Shown here: positions 38,715 through 48,636 of the stretch, in pieces
How the letters are laid out: every line of letters starts with the position of its first letter
Numbering within the stretch: the first letter of the stretch is position 1
Assembly (NCBI GenBank): GCA_016703425.1
Contig: JADJCA010000002.1
Span: forward strand, 310,001-374,000
Direction of reading: 5' to 3'
Origin: Myxococcales bacterium
Lineage (GTDB): Bacteria; Myxococcota_A; Polyangia; Polyangiales; Polyangiaceae
DNA length: 64,000 nucleotides
Made by a program: the position numbers and the translations under genes
The notes under the pieces: generated by a model
Database searches by the model: none
What the model was told of the DNA's origin: nothing
Seen by the model: only the letters and a program-made list of their open reading frames with translations

Positions 38715-40223
38715 GTGGCGCTCGTCGAGGTACGGAGGACCCATAGGCCGCTGACGGTCCTCGCGCTCATGTTGTCGATGACCATGGCGGCGATGGAAAT
38801 GACCGTCGTGTCGACGGCGATGCCGACCATCGTGGCCGAGCTGGGGGGTCTCTCGCTCTACGCGTGGGTCACGACGGCGTACCTGCTCACCTCGACGGTG
38901 ACCGTGCCGCTCTACGGCAAGATCGCGGATCTGCGCGGCCGCAAGCCCGTACTCCTCTTCGGGATCACGGTCTTCTTGCTCGGGAGCGTGGCGTGCGCGC
39001 TTGCGCGAACGATGCCGCTCTTGATCGCGGCTCGCGCGTTTCAGGGGCTCGGCGCAGGGGCCATGCAACCGATGGCGCTCACGCTCATCGGCGACCTCTT
39101 CGATCTCAAAGAGCGAGGGCGAATCCAACCGCTCTTCGGGGCCGTCTGGGCGCTGGCAGCGCTCTTGGGCCCGCTCGTAGGCGGCGTGCTCGTGGAGCGC
39201 GGCTCGTGGCCCGACGTGTTCTGGATCAACGTGCCCTTCGGCTTGGCTGCCATCGTCGTGCTTGGAAGGGCTCTCCACGAAGACGTGGAGGTGCGCAAGG
39301 CCAAGCTCGACGTGCTCGGCGCGGCGCTCCTCTCGGGCGGCGTCGTGGCGCTGCTCGTAGGTACCGAAGGGCACTGGCGCGCGCCTCTCTTCGCCCTCGC
39401 GGCGGCGCTGCTCGCGTTGTTCGTCGCCGTCGAACGTCGCGCCCTAGACCCGCTCGTCCCGCTTTCGCTCTTCGGCGGTCGCGTGCTCGCGACGACGAGC
39501 GTGCTGTCCGCCCTCTTGGGCGGCGTCACCATGGGCGTCGGCACCTACGTGCCGCTCTTCGTGCAAGCGACGCTGCACGGAAGCCCGACGGCGGCCGGCG
39601 CGGCGGCCACGCCGCTGCTCGGCGCATGGACCGTCGCCGCCTTCGCGGCAGGCGTCTTGGTCCCGCGCTTCGGCTTTCGCCCCATCATCTGGAGCGGCGC
39701 TGCGCTGACGGCGGTGGCGTCCATCGCGTTGGCCATCGCGACAGGCACCGCGGGAGACGTCGGGCCAACATCTTGGTGGACGCTCGCCGCGACGACGGCC
39801 CTCGTGGGCGTCGGCATGGGCGCGGCGAACACGGCGCTCCTTTTGGTCGTGCAGTCGGCGGTTCCTTGGAGTCAACGCGGCGTGGCGACCGCTGGGACGA
39901 TGTTTGCGCGCACGATAGGCGCGACGGTCGCGGTGGGTACGATGGGCGCCCTCCTGGCGTCGACGGTTCGGAGCGAGGCGCATGTGCCGCCGGAGGTACT
40001 CCGCGAGGCGTTGCTCGGGCGAGGGCGAAGCGCGCCCGGCCTCGAACTCGCGCTTTCGCACGGCATTTTTCAGGCATTTGTCGTGGTCGCGCTCCTTGGT
40101 GTCGCCGGCCTGCTCGCCGCCCTCCTGTTGCCAAGAATCCCGTTGGCAGCGGAACGCGACGCCCGCGGGCGCGCCGCGGCCGGAACGACTGTCTCGGAGG
40201 CCGATGTGGGCGGGCGCGGGTAA
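38715..40223 (+). CDS. MFS multidrug exporter, EmrB/QacA (DHA2) type
   Basis: 502-residue inner-membrane proton antiporter with about 14 helices. Family marks: MEMTVVSTAMPTI in helix 1, LYGKIADLRGRKPVL in the 2-3 loop, ARAFQGLGAGAMQP in helix 4 and LGPLVGGVLVE in helix 5. GTG start with AGAGG upstream. The basic N-terminus fits the cytoplasm. Nothing nearby acts as an obvious regulator or outer-membrane partner. Confidence 0.93.
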   Translation: MALVEVRRTHRPLTVLALMLSMTMAAMEMTVVSTAMPTIVAELGGLSLYAWVTTAYLLTSTVTVPLYGKIADLRGRKPVLLFGITVFLLGSVACALARTMPLLIAARAFQGLGAGAMQPMALTLIGDLFDLKERGRIQPLFGAVWALAALLGPLVGGVLVERGSWPDVFWINVPFGLAAIVVLGRALHEDVEVRKAKLDVLGAALLSGGVVALLVGTEGHWRAPLFALAAALLALFVAVERRALDPLVPLSLFGGRVLATTSVLSALLGGVTMGVGTYVPLFVQATLHGSPTAAGAAATPLLGAWTVAAFAAGVLVPRFGFRPIIWSGAALTAVASIALAIATGTAGDVGPTSWWTLAATTALVGVGMGAANTALLLVVQSAVPWSQRGVATAGTMFARTIGATVAVGTMGALLASTVRSEAHVPPEVLREALLGRGRSAPGLELALSHGIFQAFVVVALLGVAGLLAALLLPRIPLAAERDARGRAAAGTTVSEADVGGRG

Positions 40224-40328
40224 CGCGGCACATCGTCCTCACGTTCTTCTGATCCGCTTTCTGGACGTGCGTGCTGGTGGTTGATTCGATCCCCCTCATC
40301 TGCTGTGATGTAGCGTGGAGGACCGTTC

Positions 40329-43300
40329 ATGCCCCGCTTAGTTTGGTCAGCTGTCGTCGTGTGCGCCGTGGGCTCGATCGCGGTCGCTTGTGGCTCGAAC
40401 AACTCGGCCTTCGAAAATCCTCCCGGCGACCTCGATGGCGGCGGACAGCCGGAGGGCTCGATCGGCTTCACCGGCAACACCGACGCGAGCACGAACAGCG
40501 GCGAGTGCCGCCCCAAGACGTGCCAAGACCAAGGCATTGAGTGCGGTCCGGCGGGCGACGGCTGCGGCGGAATCATCCAGGACTGCGGACAGTGTGGCGC
40601 AGGACTCCGCTGCGGTGGCCCCAACGCGCTGTCCAAGTGCGTCGCACCAACGCTCGGAGATGGCGGCGTCTGCACGCCGAAGACGTGCGCGGACCTCGGC
40701 GTCGAGTGCGGCCCGGCCGGCGACGGCTGCGGCGGCATCCTTCAATGCGGCTCGTGCCTCACTGGCTTTCAGTGCGGTGCCGACAACGCCTATTCGAAGT
40801 GCGTCTCCACGGCCCCAACGGGCGCTGACGGCGGCGCGTGCGTGCCCATCGCAGCCTCGACGCTGACGACTCAAGGGATCTGCGGCCAGCAGAGCGATGG
40901 CTGCGGCGGCGTCATCACTGGCGTCACGTGCGTATCGCCGCAGTTCTGCGGCGGCGGCGGCCCTAGCAAGTGCGGCTACCCGGCCGGCAGTGGTGGCGAC
41001 GGCGGGACGTGCGCCCCGAAGACCTGCGCCAATCTCCTGGCCTCGTCGGGCATCAACTGCGGCGTGCACCCCGACGGCTGCGGCGGCATGACGCCGAACT
41101 GCGGCACCTGTTCGAACGGCCAAGCCTGCGGAGGCGGAGGCGTCGCGAGCCAGTGCGGCGGCGGCGGCGTCGTCGGCGGGGATGGCGGCGCTTGCGTGCC
41201 GCTCACGAGCTGCGCCCAAGCCAGCAAGAACTGCGGCACCATCGCCAACGGCTGCGGCGGCACGTTGACCTGCACAGGCGCCGATGGCGGAGCAGCATCT
41301 TGTCCTTCTGGACAGACGTGCGGCGGCGGAGGCACCGCCAACGTCTGCGGCGCGCCGGCGTGCACGCCGTTCACCAAGACGGCGGTTTGCACGAACGCGG
41401 GCAAGGATTGCGGCTTCGTGTCCGACGGCTGCGGCGGCGTCATCGACTGCGGCGCTACCTGCGCAACGGGCATCTGCGGCGGCGGCGGCGTTCCGAACAA
41501 GTGCGGCGGCGGCGTGGTCCTCGGCGCCGACGGCGGTACGTGCACTCCGCAAGGATGTGGGACCAAGAACTGCGGCCAGGTGGCCAACGGCTGCGGTGGC
41601 CTGACGACGAGCTGCGGCACCTGCACCCTTCCGGGCCAAAGCTGCGGTGGCGGCGGAACGCCCAACGTTTGCGGCGGGGCGGGGGCCTGCGTTGCGCGGA
41701 CCGCCGCCGACTGCACCACGCTGGGACTAAACTGCGGCTTCATCGCCGATGGCTGCGGCGGCGTCGTCCAGTGCGGCGCCACCTGCGCCAGCGGTGGCAT
41801 CTGCGGCGGCAGCGGAACGGCGAACGTGTGCAGCGGCACCCCCGGCTCGTGCCCGCCTGCCGCGACCAACTACTGCAATCAGCAGGTGAACTGCGGCGCG
41901 CAACCGACGACGAAGGTCACCGGTCGCGTCTATGCCCCCAACGGCACGCTCCCGATCTACGACGCGCTCGTCTGGGTCCCGAAGACCACGGCCGCTCTGC
42001 CGACGATCACCACGGGAGCGACCTGCGACACGTGCTCCGTATCAGTGCCGGCCCTCGTGAGCGCTCGCACCGACTACAAGGGCGACTTCACGCTCGACAA
42101 CGTGCCCGCGGGCAACAACATCCCGATCGTCATTCAGGTGGGCAAGTGGCGTCGCTCGACGACGCTCAACGTCACCCAGTGCACGACGAACTCCATGGCT
42201 TGCGACACGGCTACCGCCAACGGCAGGACCGCGTGCAAGACGCGCCTTCCGCGCACGCAGGGAGAGGGCGGTGTTGCAGCCAACAACATTCCAAAGATTG
42301 CCGTCACGAGCGGCGGCGCTGACACGCTTCAGTGCCTCCTCCGCAAGATCGGCGTCGCGGACAGCGAGTTCACACATCCGACCGGAACCGGCCGCATCAA
42401 CCTCTTTGCCGGCTCCGGCGGGACGAGCCGCTACAGCGATAACTTCAACGGCTACACCGGCACCAATGGCGGCTACACAGGCGCTAACCGCATTTGGCCG
42501 GGCCAAACGGACGAGCTCTTCGACGACGTCAACAAGATGAGGGGCTACGACGCCATCGTGTTGAGCTGCGAAGGCAACGACGACAACGCGCAGGGGTACT
42601 CACCGTCGTATGCGCCTTACCGCGGCAACATGGAAGCCTACGCCAATGGGGGCGGCCGCGTCTTTGCGTCCCACTGGCAACACTCGTGGCTGCACAAGAG
42701 CAACTTGGCAGCGTGGCAAACCGCGGCCACGTGGAACCACGAAGAAGATCTCAAAGAGCCGCAGGACGCGACCATCAACATGTCCTTCACCAAAGGTGAC
42801 GCCTTGGCGCGGTGGCTCAACAACGCTGGCAGCCCATCGCCGCTCGGCACCATCTCGATCGACGACGCCCAGCACACGATCGACGCCGTCAATTCCTCGG
42901 TGGCAACGTCGTGGATCAGCATCCCGAGCCCCATCGAAGAAGACGACGACTCGACTTCAGCGTCGATTCAGTACTTCACCATGAACACGCCGACGACGGC
43001 GGCGCCGGCGGCGCAGTGTGGCCGCATCGTCGTGAGTGATCTCCACCTCTCGCCGAACGCGTCGGACGACCCGCCCGATGGGGTCGATGACGTCGACGGC
43101 AGCTTCCCGACAGGGTCGTGTCGGAACACCCAATTCCCGGACCAGCAGAAGCTCCTCGCGTTCATGCTCTTCGACCTCACGTCGTGCGTTCAGCCCGACC
43201 TGCCGCCGAGCTGCACGCCGAAGACATGCCAGCAGCAAGGCATCGAGTGCGGCGCCGCAGGTAACGGGTGCGGCGGCCAGATCGCTGGCGGCTGCGGCAC

Positions 43301-44369
43301 CTGCCAGGTGCCCGGCCAGATCTGCGGCTACGGCGGCCAGGCCAACAAGTGTGGCGGCCCCTCCTGCACGCCCATTACGACTTGCCCTGCGGGGCTCAAC
43401 TGCGGCGACATTCCCAACGGCTGCGGTGGGCTGCTCAGCTGCGGCACTTGCACAGTACCGGGGCAAACCTGCGGCGGCGGGGGCCAAGCCAACAAGTGCG
43501 GCGCGCCCACCTGCAGCACGAAGACCTGCGCCCAACTTGGCGTACAGTGCGGCCAAGCGGGCAACGGCTGCGGCGGCACGCAGACGTGCGCCACCTGCAC
43601 CCCCGGCGTAGCCACCTGCGGCGGCGGCGGCGTGAACGGCCAATGCGGCACGCCGGCTTGCACCCCGAAGACGTGCGCGCAGCTCGGCAACCCCTGCGGC
43701 ACCTTGCCCAACGGCTGCGGCGGCACCGTCACGTGCAGCAGCTGCCAGAACGGCCAGGTCTGCGGCGGCGGCGGGGCTCCGAACCTCTGCGGTTCGGCGA
43801 GCTGCTCACCGAAGTCCTGCGCTCAGGTCGGCGCCCAGTGCGGCCAGGCGTCTGACACCTGCGGCGGCCTCACGACCGACTGCGGCACCTGCCAAACCGG
43901 TCAGGTCTGCCAGAACAACCAGTGCATCACGCCGAGCTGCACGCCGACGACCTGCCAGGCGGCGGGCGTCGCGTGTGGTCCGCTCGCCGACGGCTGCGGC
44001 GGCCTCATCGCGAGTTGCGGCTCTTGCCCGACGGGCCAGACCTGCGGCGGTGGCGGGGTGCCTGGGCAATGCGGCGGACCGACGTGCACGGCCCGCACGT
44101 GTGCACAACAAGGAGCGGTCTGCGGCCAAGTCGCCGACGGCTGCGGCGGACTCACGCCGAACTGCGGCTCCTGCCCCGGCACGCAGACGTGCAACAACGG
44201 TGTCTGCACGGACACCTGCACGCCCCGCACGTGCGCACAAGCCAACGCGAACTGCGGCAGTGTGGCCGACGGTTGCGGCGGCCTCCTCGACTGCGGCCCG
44301 TGCGTGACCGGCACCTGCGGCGGCGGCGGCGTCGCCAACCAGTGCGGCGGCGGCGGCGGCATCCACTGA
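40329..44369 (+). CDS. giant Cys-rich repeat lipoprotein with amidotransferase-like core
   Basis: 1346 residues with lipobox IAVACG. Sixteen repeats of about 45-50 residues follow the plan CxPKTC, CG, GDGCGG, CGxC, CGGGG, NxCG: eight at residues 60-503 and eight at 962-1345. Between them a non-repeat region (about 505-960) has a carboxypeptidase-regulatory-like beta domain (KVTGRVYAPNGTLPIYDALV) and a ThuA/class-1 amidotransferase-like segment (MRGYDAIVLSCEG, YANGGGRVFASHWQHSWL). Over 150 cysteines would need oxidative folding outside the cell. Good ribosome-binding site GGAGGA seven bases before the ATG. Such repeats occur in Polyangiales; an adhesion or protective role is a guess. Confidence 0.9.
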   Translation: MPRLVWSAVVVCAVGSIAVACGSNNSAFENPPGDLDGGGQPEGSIGFTGNTDASTNSGECRPKTCQDQGIECGPAGDGCGGIIQDCGQCGAGLRCGGPNALSKCVAPTLGDGGVCTPKTCADLGVECGPAGDGCGGILQCGSCLTGFQCGADNAYSKCVSTAPTGADGGACVPIAASTLTTQGICGQQSDGCGGVITGVTCVSPQFCGGGGPSKCGYPAGSGGDGGTCAPKTCANLLASSGINCGVHPDGCGGMTPNCGTCSNGQACGGGGVASQCGGGGVVGGDGGACVPLTSCAQASKNCGTIANGCGGTLTCTGADGGAASCPSGQTCGGGGTANVCGAPACTPFTKTAVCTNAGKDCGFVSDGCGGVIDCGATCATGICGGGGVPNKCGGGVVLGADGGTCTPQGCGTKNCGQVANGCGGLTTSCGTCTLPGQSCGGGGTPNVCGGAGACVARTAADCTTLGLNCGFIADGCGGVVQCGATCASGGICGGSGTANVCSGTPGSCPPAATNYCNQQVNCGAQPTTKVTGRVYAPNGTLPIYDALVWVPKTTAALPTITTGATCDTCSVSVPALVSARTDYKGDFTLDNVPAGNNIPIVIQVGKWRRSTTLNVTQCTTNSMACDTATANGRTACKTRLPRTQGEGGVAANNIPKIAVTSGGADTLQCLLRKIGVADSEFTHPTGTGRINLFAGSGGTSRYSDNFNGYTGTNGGYTGANRIWPGQTDELFDDVNKMRGYDAIVLSCEGNDDNAQGYSPSYAPYRGNMEAYANGGGRVFASHWQHSWLHKSNLAAWQTAATWNHEEDLKEPQDATINMSFTKGDALARWLNNAGSPSPLGTISIDDAQHTIDAVNSSVATSWISIPSPIEEDDDSTSASIQYFTMNTPTTAAPAAQCGRIVVSDLHLSPNASDDPPDGVDDVDGSFPTGSCRNTQFPDQQKLLAFMLFDLTSCVQPDLPPSCTPKTCQQQGIECGAAGNGCGGQIAGGCGTCQVPGQICGYGGQANKCGGPSCTPITTCPAGLNCGDIPNGCGGLLSCGTCTVPGQTCGGGGQANKCGAPTCSTKTCAQLGVQCGQAGNGCGGTQTCATCTPGVATCGGGGVNGQCGTPACTPKTCAQLGNPCGTLPNGCGGTVTCSSCQNGQVCGGGGAPNLCGSASCSPKSCAQVGAQCGQASDTCGGLTTDCGTCQTGQVCQNNQCITPSCTPTTCQAAGVACGPLADGCGGLIASCGSCPTGQTCGGGGVPGQCGGPTCTARTCAQQGAVCGQVADGCGGLTPNCGSCPGTQTCNNGVCTDTCTPRTCAQANANCGSVADGCGGLLDCGPCVTGTCGGGGVANQCGGGGGIH
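40506..41837 (+). repeat. first block of eight Cys-rich coding repeats
   Basis: Eight imperfect units of about 150 bases each, all in frame, encoding GDGCGG- and CGGGG-containing repeats of the giant lipoprotein. The variation is mainly in the linker between units. This is protein-level repetition, not an array of spacers. Confidence 0.85.
43212..44366 (+). repeat. second block of eight Cys-rich coding repeats
   Basis: Eight more units of the same plan, more uniform and shorter (about 130-150 bases), ending right before the stop codon. The ends of the units carry NKCGG/NQCGG. The two blocks flank the non-repeat core and probably arose by repeated unit duplication. Confidence 0.85.
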
Positions 44370-44396
44370 CGAAAGAAGCGGTGGACTAGCCGAAAA

Positions 44397-44433
44397 GACG
44401 AAGGGCGCGCTGGAAACGGCGCGCCCTTCGGCG
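44397..44433 (+). terminator. hairpin terminator after Cys-rich gene
   Basis: GAAGGGCGCGC (44397-44407) and GCGCGCCCTTC (44416-44426) form an 11-bp perfect stem with an 8-base loop, followed by GGCGTTT. It sits 28 bases after the stop codon. The rest of the 149-base gap up to the next convergent gene holds a short GCGCCT hexamer run near 44482-44510 and nothing else. Confidence 0.7.
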
Positions 44434-44518
44434 TTTCGAGGTGGCGACACGCCGCACGAACAAACGCGACAGCAAGCCCCTGCCGCGCCTGCGCCTGCGC
44501 CTGCGCCTCAGCGCGGGC

Positions 44519-45103
44519 TCAATCCGCGAACGAAGAGTACTTGTTAGCCACGACCGCGCAGCTCGGCGGATCGGACGAGTCGAGCGACGACGTGCTCACG
44601 CCGCCGCCATCGGTCTGAATGTTCTGACAGAACGAGTCCATGACCGACTCGGCGGAGCGCGCGCGCGCCACCGTGTCTTCGACGCAGCGATTGAGCTCCG
44701 CGACAGTGACGGCGCAGTTGGCGGAGTTTCGATCTTTGCACGAGCCCGGATCGAGGGCGGGCTTGGACGCCGCAGCGGGACGGCCAAGGCATGCCTGGTA
44801 TGCCGAGGAGCACTTGGACCGCAGCTCGGCCTCCGTCGTCGCGCCTTGGAGCGCCTTCGTCGCTTCCCTTAGGCAGTCGGTCTTGTGCCGAAGGTTCGCG
44901 AGAGCCGGGTTCATGTAGTTCGCCACGTCGACGCAATATTGCGTGGCGTCGTTGGCAGGCAGCGCCGACACTTGCTTGTCGGGCGGTGCCGAGGTTGTGA
45001 GCCCGCCGCCGCCCACACCGCCCGAGCCGCCGCTCCCGCAAGCGAGCATGAGCACCGCCGCTGCGGTGCTCGAGATAGACATCAGCAGAACGAGTCGCCT
45101 CAT
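44519..45103 (-). CDS. lipoprotein with helical Cys-containing domain
   Basis: 194 residues with lipobox VLMLACG. After a Gly-rich spacer (GGSGGVGGGG) comes a helical domain with eight cysteines (YCVDVANYMN, TDCLREAT, KCSSAYQACLG, SCKDRNSANC, NRCVEDTV, FCQNIQT) in a plan of disulfide-linked helices. The ATG is preceded by GGGAGG, a strong ribosome-binding site. Unknown function. Divergent from the aldehyde dehydrogenase with 102 bases between starts. Confidence 0.85.
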   Translation of the reverse strand: MRRLVLLMSISSTAAAVLMLACGSGGSGGVGGGGLTTSAPPDKQVSALPANDATQYCVDVANYMNPALANLRHKTDCLREATKALQGATTEAELRSKCSSAYQACLGRPAAASKPALDPGSCKDRNSANCAVTVAELNRCVEDTVARARSAESVMDSFCQNIQTDGGGVSTSSLDSSDPPSCAVVANKYSSFAD

Positions 45104-45205
45104 GGGTCCTCCCGGGCGGCCACGCCGCCCCGCGCATGCTACGCCATCGGACCTGCGGGCGTATTTTTCGGCTCCTTCGGCGACCGATCGCTCTACCCTC
45201 TCGCC

Positions 45206-46585
45206 ATGGAAACCCTCGTCGTCGACAACCCCTTCACCGGTGAGCCTGCCTGCACGTTGCCCCTCGCCGACGAGACCACCGTCGGTGTGGTTCTCGACAC
45301 CGCACGCGTCGCGGCGCGCGAATGGGCCACCTCGAAGGTCTCCGACCGCAAAGCGCTCGCCGAACGAGCCGTCGCCGCGATGGTGGCGGCGACCGACGAC
45401 ATCGCGCGCGACATCAGCCGCATGATGGGCAAGCCCTTCAGCCAGGCCCAAGGCGAGGTGCGCGGCATGGCCGAGCGCGCGCGGCACATGATCGCCATCG
45501 CCGAGGACGCTTTGGCCGACGTGGTCTTGCCCGCAAAGGAAGGCTTCGATCGCCGCATCGCCAAGGCGCCCTTGGGGGTCATCCTCGACTTGTCCGCGTG
45601 GAACTATCCGCTCTTGACGGTTGTCAACGTCGTCATCCCCGCGGTGCTCGCTGGCAACGCGGTCATCGTGAAGCACTCGCCGCGCTCGCCGCTCGTGGGG
45701 CACGCCTTCGCGACGGCCTTCACAACGGCCGGCGCCCCAAAGGGGCTCGTTCAGGCCCTCGATTGTTCGCATCCCATGAGCGAGAAGATCGTCGGCGACG
45801 CCCGCGTCGACCATGCGGTGTTCACGGGCTCGGTCTTCGGTGGGCACCGCATCGCGCAGGCGGCCGCCGCGCGCTTCATGCACGTCGGCTACGAGCTGGG
45901 CGGCAACGATCCGGCCTACGTCGCCCCCGACGCCAACTTCGACTTCGCCGTCGAGAACATCGTCGACGGTGCCATCTACAACGCGGGCCAGAGCTGCTGC
46001 GCCGTAGAGCGCGTTTACGTGCACCGTTCCCTCTACGCGCGCTTCCTTGAAGCCGCCGATACGCTCGTGCGCGCCTACGTGATGGGCGATCCGATGGACG
46101 CGAAGACGAACCTCGGCCCCATCGCCCAACCGAATCATCCGGCAGAATTGGCGTCTTTCGTCGAGAACGCAACCAAGAGCGGGGCGCGCCTCGTGCGCGG
46201 TGGCCACGCCACCAAGGTCGACGGTCGGGGCCGCTTCTTCGAGGCGACGCTACTCGCCGACGTGCCTCAAACGGCGGACCTCATGCAGCGCGAGTCCTTC
46301 GGCCCCATCTTGCCGATCTCGCCCGTCGACTCCGACGAAGAGGCGCTGGCCAAGATGAACGACTCGCGCCTCGGCCTCACGGCCAGCGTCTGGACGAAAG
46401 ACAAGGAGCGCGCGGAGCGCTTCGGCCGCGCGCTCGAGTGCGGCACCGTCTACATGAACCGCTGCGACGCCCTTGATCCCGCGTTGCCGTGGGTCGGCTG
46501 GAAAGACTCGGGCCGTGGTCACAGCCTCAGCGCCTTTGGCTTCGACGCGCTCACCAAGCTCAAGGCGCTGCACTTCCGCCTGTAA
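45206..46585 (+). CDS. aldehyde dehydrogenase family protein
   Basis: 459-residue NAD(P)-dependent aldehyde dehydrogenase. Motifs: LDLSAWNYPLLTVVNVVIPA, GYELGGNDPAYV (catalytic Glu), and YNAGQSCCAVERV, where the first Cys after GQS is the usual catalytic position; the second Cys beside it is extra. The C-terminal end KDSGRGHSLSAFGFDALTK is usual. Substrate unknown. Its stop lies 23 bases from the stop of the convergent export operon. Confidence 0.93.
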   Translation: METLVVDNPFTGEPACTLPLADETTVGVVLDTARVAAREWATSKVSDRKALAERAVAAMVAATDDIARDISRMMGKPFSQAQGEVRGMAERARHMIAIAEDALADVVLPAKEGFDRRIAKAPLGVILDLSAWNYPLLTVVNVVIPAVLAGNAVIVKHSPRSPLVGHAFATAFTTAGAPKGLVQALDCSHPMSEKIVGDARVDHAVFTGSVFGGHRIAQAAAARFMHVGYELGGNDPAYVAPDANFDFAVENIVDGAIYNAGQSCCAVERVYVHRSLYARFLEAADTLVRAYVMGDPMDAKTNLGPIAQPNHPAELASFVENATKSGARLVRGGHATKVDGRGRFFEATLLADVPQTADLMQRESFGPILPISPVDSDEEALAKMNDSRLGLTASVWTKDKERAERFGRALECGTVYMNRCDALDPALPWVGWKDSGRGHSLSAFGFDALTKLKALHFRL

Positions 46586-46608
46586 CGGGCGAGCCAGCCC
46601 CTATCTCG

Positions 46609-48636
46609 TCAGACCGGCCGCGACACCGAGGGCAAGAGCTTCGCCCCTTCACCTTTGGTGAGGACCAAGGCCGTCGCGCCGTCACGTTCGCGGCTCGACG
46701 CGTCGTGCACGACCGCGACGACGGTCCGCCCGCGCAGCAAGTCGAGGTTGGCGAGCGTCGTTCGCATGATGCCGTCCATATGCGCGAAGGCTTCGTCGAG
46801 GAGCAGGATCGGAGCCGGCGACGCGACGGCGGCGGTGAAGAGCACGAGCTGCCGCTGGCCGCTCGACACGTTCGAGCCGCCGGCCGACACGACGGTCTCG
46901 AAGCCCATGGGCCACGTCTTCACGAGGGCCGCGAGGCCCGTCGCTTGCGCCGCCATCGCGATGCGCTCGATGGGCGCGCCGCCCGAGAGCATTCGCAGGT
47001 TCTCCATGATCGACATGGGCATCAGCGCCGCGTGTTGCGGCAGGTACGCCACGAGGTGGCGCGCCCGAGCTGCCTCGGTACCGAAGACCAGGACGTCTCC
47101 GCGCTCCGGCGACAGGAGGCCCGAGAGGAGGCGCAAAAGCGTGCTCTTCCCTGCGCCAGAAGGCCACTCGAGGACGACCGTCGCGCCGCGCGGCACGACC
47201 ACATCGAGCCCCTTCAGGATCCAGGGCGCGGTCGGATCGTAGCGGAACCAGACATTGCGCAGCACGAGCGCGTCGTGTCCCTCGGGAGAGGCCGACGTGG
47301 CTTGGATCGTGTCGAGCTGCTCGCTCGCGTCGCCAAAGCCCGCGTCGATCCGCTCGACTTGCGCACGAAGGGCGTAGAGGATCATCGGCATTCGCGAGAG
47401 CGCCTGGGCGCTCGCAAAGAACGACGCCGATGCCTGGACGCCGCTCATGAGGTCGCCGAAACGCGCCTCGCCATCGAGGACGCGAAGCGCGACGAAGAAG
47501 AGAATGGCGCCGTAGACAAGCCGGTCAATGAGCATCGAGACGATGCCGTGAATGGACGCCTCCTGTTGCTCCTTCACGGCGAGCCCTTGCAGGGTCACGA
47601 GCCGATTGAGGTAGCGAACCATCATCCGCTCCTCGGCGGCCTCCGTCTTGATGGTCTCGATGCCGGCGATGGTCTCGTAGAGCGCCTGCTGCTGACGACG
47701 ACTCGCATCGAGCGTCGCCTGACGGAGACTGAACGCGCGCTTACCGGCAAACCAGCCAACCCCCAACAGAAGGACGGCGCCGATGACCGTGGCGACTCCG
47801 CTCTTTGCATCGAGCCAGAAGACGAAGCCGAGGTACCCGAGAGCGGTTACGCCGTCGAGCAGCGAGGTGGCGATGGACACCATCGACTGGCTGCTGACTT
47901 GCCCCAGGCGCACGAGCTCGAGGATCTGCCCCACCTCCATCTTGTCGAGCTTGGCGAAGGGGAGACCCAAGAGGTGCCGGACGACCTCCTCGGCGCCGCG
48001 CTCGCCGAGCTTCGTCTCGATGTACATGATGGCGCGGCGACGGATCCAGCCGGCCCACGAGCTGTGCACGTAGAGGAAGAAGGTGCCGACGGCCACGGCC
48101 GCGAGCTTCGAGCCGGCGCGTTCGGGAATCGCGTCGTTCAGCGCGACCCGCGAGAGCATGGGCGTCGCGAGGCCAAAGGCCAGCGCAACAATGGCCATCA
48201 CGACGACGAGCGCGATGGCTCGGATGCCGCCGGTCTCGCCCTTGAGCGCGTTGGTGATGCGTCCCACCAAAGACCGATCGGGCTTGGACTTGGGGCGAAC
48301 GGCGATGGCGCGGCCGCGGAGGGAGGCTCGCTTCGAGCCCCCGAGGCGAACCACCTCGCCGCTCACAAGCTCCACCTTGACGGCCGATGGCTCGACGGCC
48401 ACGACGACCGCCGGGGGACCGTCGTCGAGCCATACGAGCGACGACGGGGGCAAGAACGCGACGTCTTCCGGTCGGTAGCGAATAAGCCGCGCGTCGAGTC
48501 CTGCGCGCCTCAGACCGCGAATGATCCCTGAGAGCGAGAGCTCGCCGCAGATGTCGCTCAAGGCGCGCGGACTCATGGTGATGGAGTGGAGCGCCAAGAC
48601 CTTGCACAGCTGGACGACGATGGCTTCCTCGCTCAT
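46609..48636 (-). CDS. NHLP/NHLM-type second ABC transporter with degenerate ATP site
   Basis: 675 residues. An N-terminal domain of about 110 residues looks like a degenerate C39 peptidase (no catalytic Cys), then six membrane helices, then an ABC ATPase domain. The P-loop is WPSGAGKST, with Trp in the first Gly position, and the signature is VSSGQ rather than LSGGQ; Walker B (ILLLDEA) and the H-loop His (VVHDAS) are kept. Such a partner is usual for the second subunit in these pairs, which can be regulatory in the ATP cycle. The ATG overlaps the upstream stop by four bases. Last gene of the operon. Confidence 0.88.
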   Translation of the reverse strand: MSEEAIVVQLCKVLALHSITMSPRALSDICGELSLSGIIRGLRRAGLDARLIRYRPEDVAFLPPSSLVWLDDGPPAVVVAVEPSAVKVELVSGEVVRLGGSKRASLRGRAIAVRPKSKPDRSLVGRITNALKGETGGIRAIALVVVMAIVALAFGLATPMLSRVALNDAIPERAGSKLAAVAVGTFFLYVHSSWAGWIRRRAIMYIETKLGERGAEEVVRHLLGLPFAKLDKMEVGQILELVRLGQVSSQSMVSIATSLLDGVTALGYLGFVFWLDAKSGVATVIGAVLLLGVGWFAGKRAFSLRQATLDASRRQQQALYETIAGIETIKTEAAEERMMVRYLNRLVTLQGLAVKEQQEASIHGIVSMLIDRLVYGAILFFVALRVLDGEARFGDLMSGVQASASFFASAQALSRMPMILYALRAQVERIDAGFGDASEQLDTIQATSASPEGHDALVLRNVWFRYDPTAPWILKGLDVVVPRGATVVLEWPSGAGKSTLLRLLSGLLSPERGDVLVFGTEAARARHLVAYLPQHAALMPMSIMENLRMLSGGAPIERIAMAAQATGLAALVKTWPMGFETVVSAGGSNVSSGQRQLVLFTAAVASPAPILLLDEAFAHMDGIMRTTLANLDLLRGRTVVAVVHDASSRERDGATALVLTKGEGAKLLPSVSRPV

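Noticed and set aside
40347..41639. 430-codon minus-strand frame in the Cys-rich repeat gene
   Set aside because: Ala/Arg-rich shadow created by the repeats on the other strand.
41869..43210. core of the Cys-rich protein as a separate gene
   Set aside because: It is in frame with the repeats on both sides, without a stop or ribosome-binding site; it is a domain of the same protein.
40506..44366. regularly spaced repeats that could suggest CRISPR or satellite DNA
   Set aside because: The units are in frame, vary at codon level and encode a consistent Cys pattern; repeat and spacer structure is absent.
46489..48531. 680-codon plus-strand frame across the second ABC transporter gene
   Set aside because: Antisense shadow of a clear ABC transporter; composition is Arg/Glu/Asp-rich without domains.
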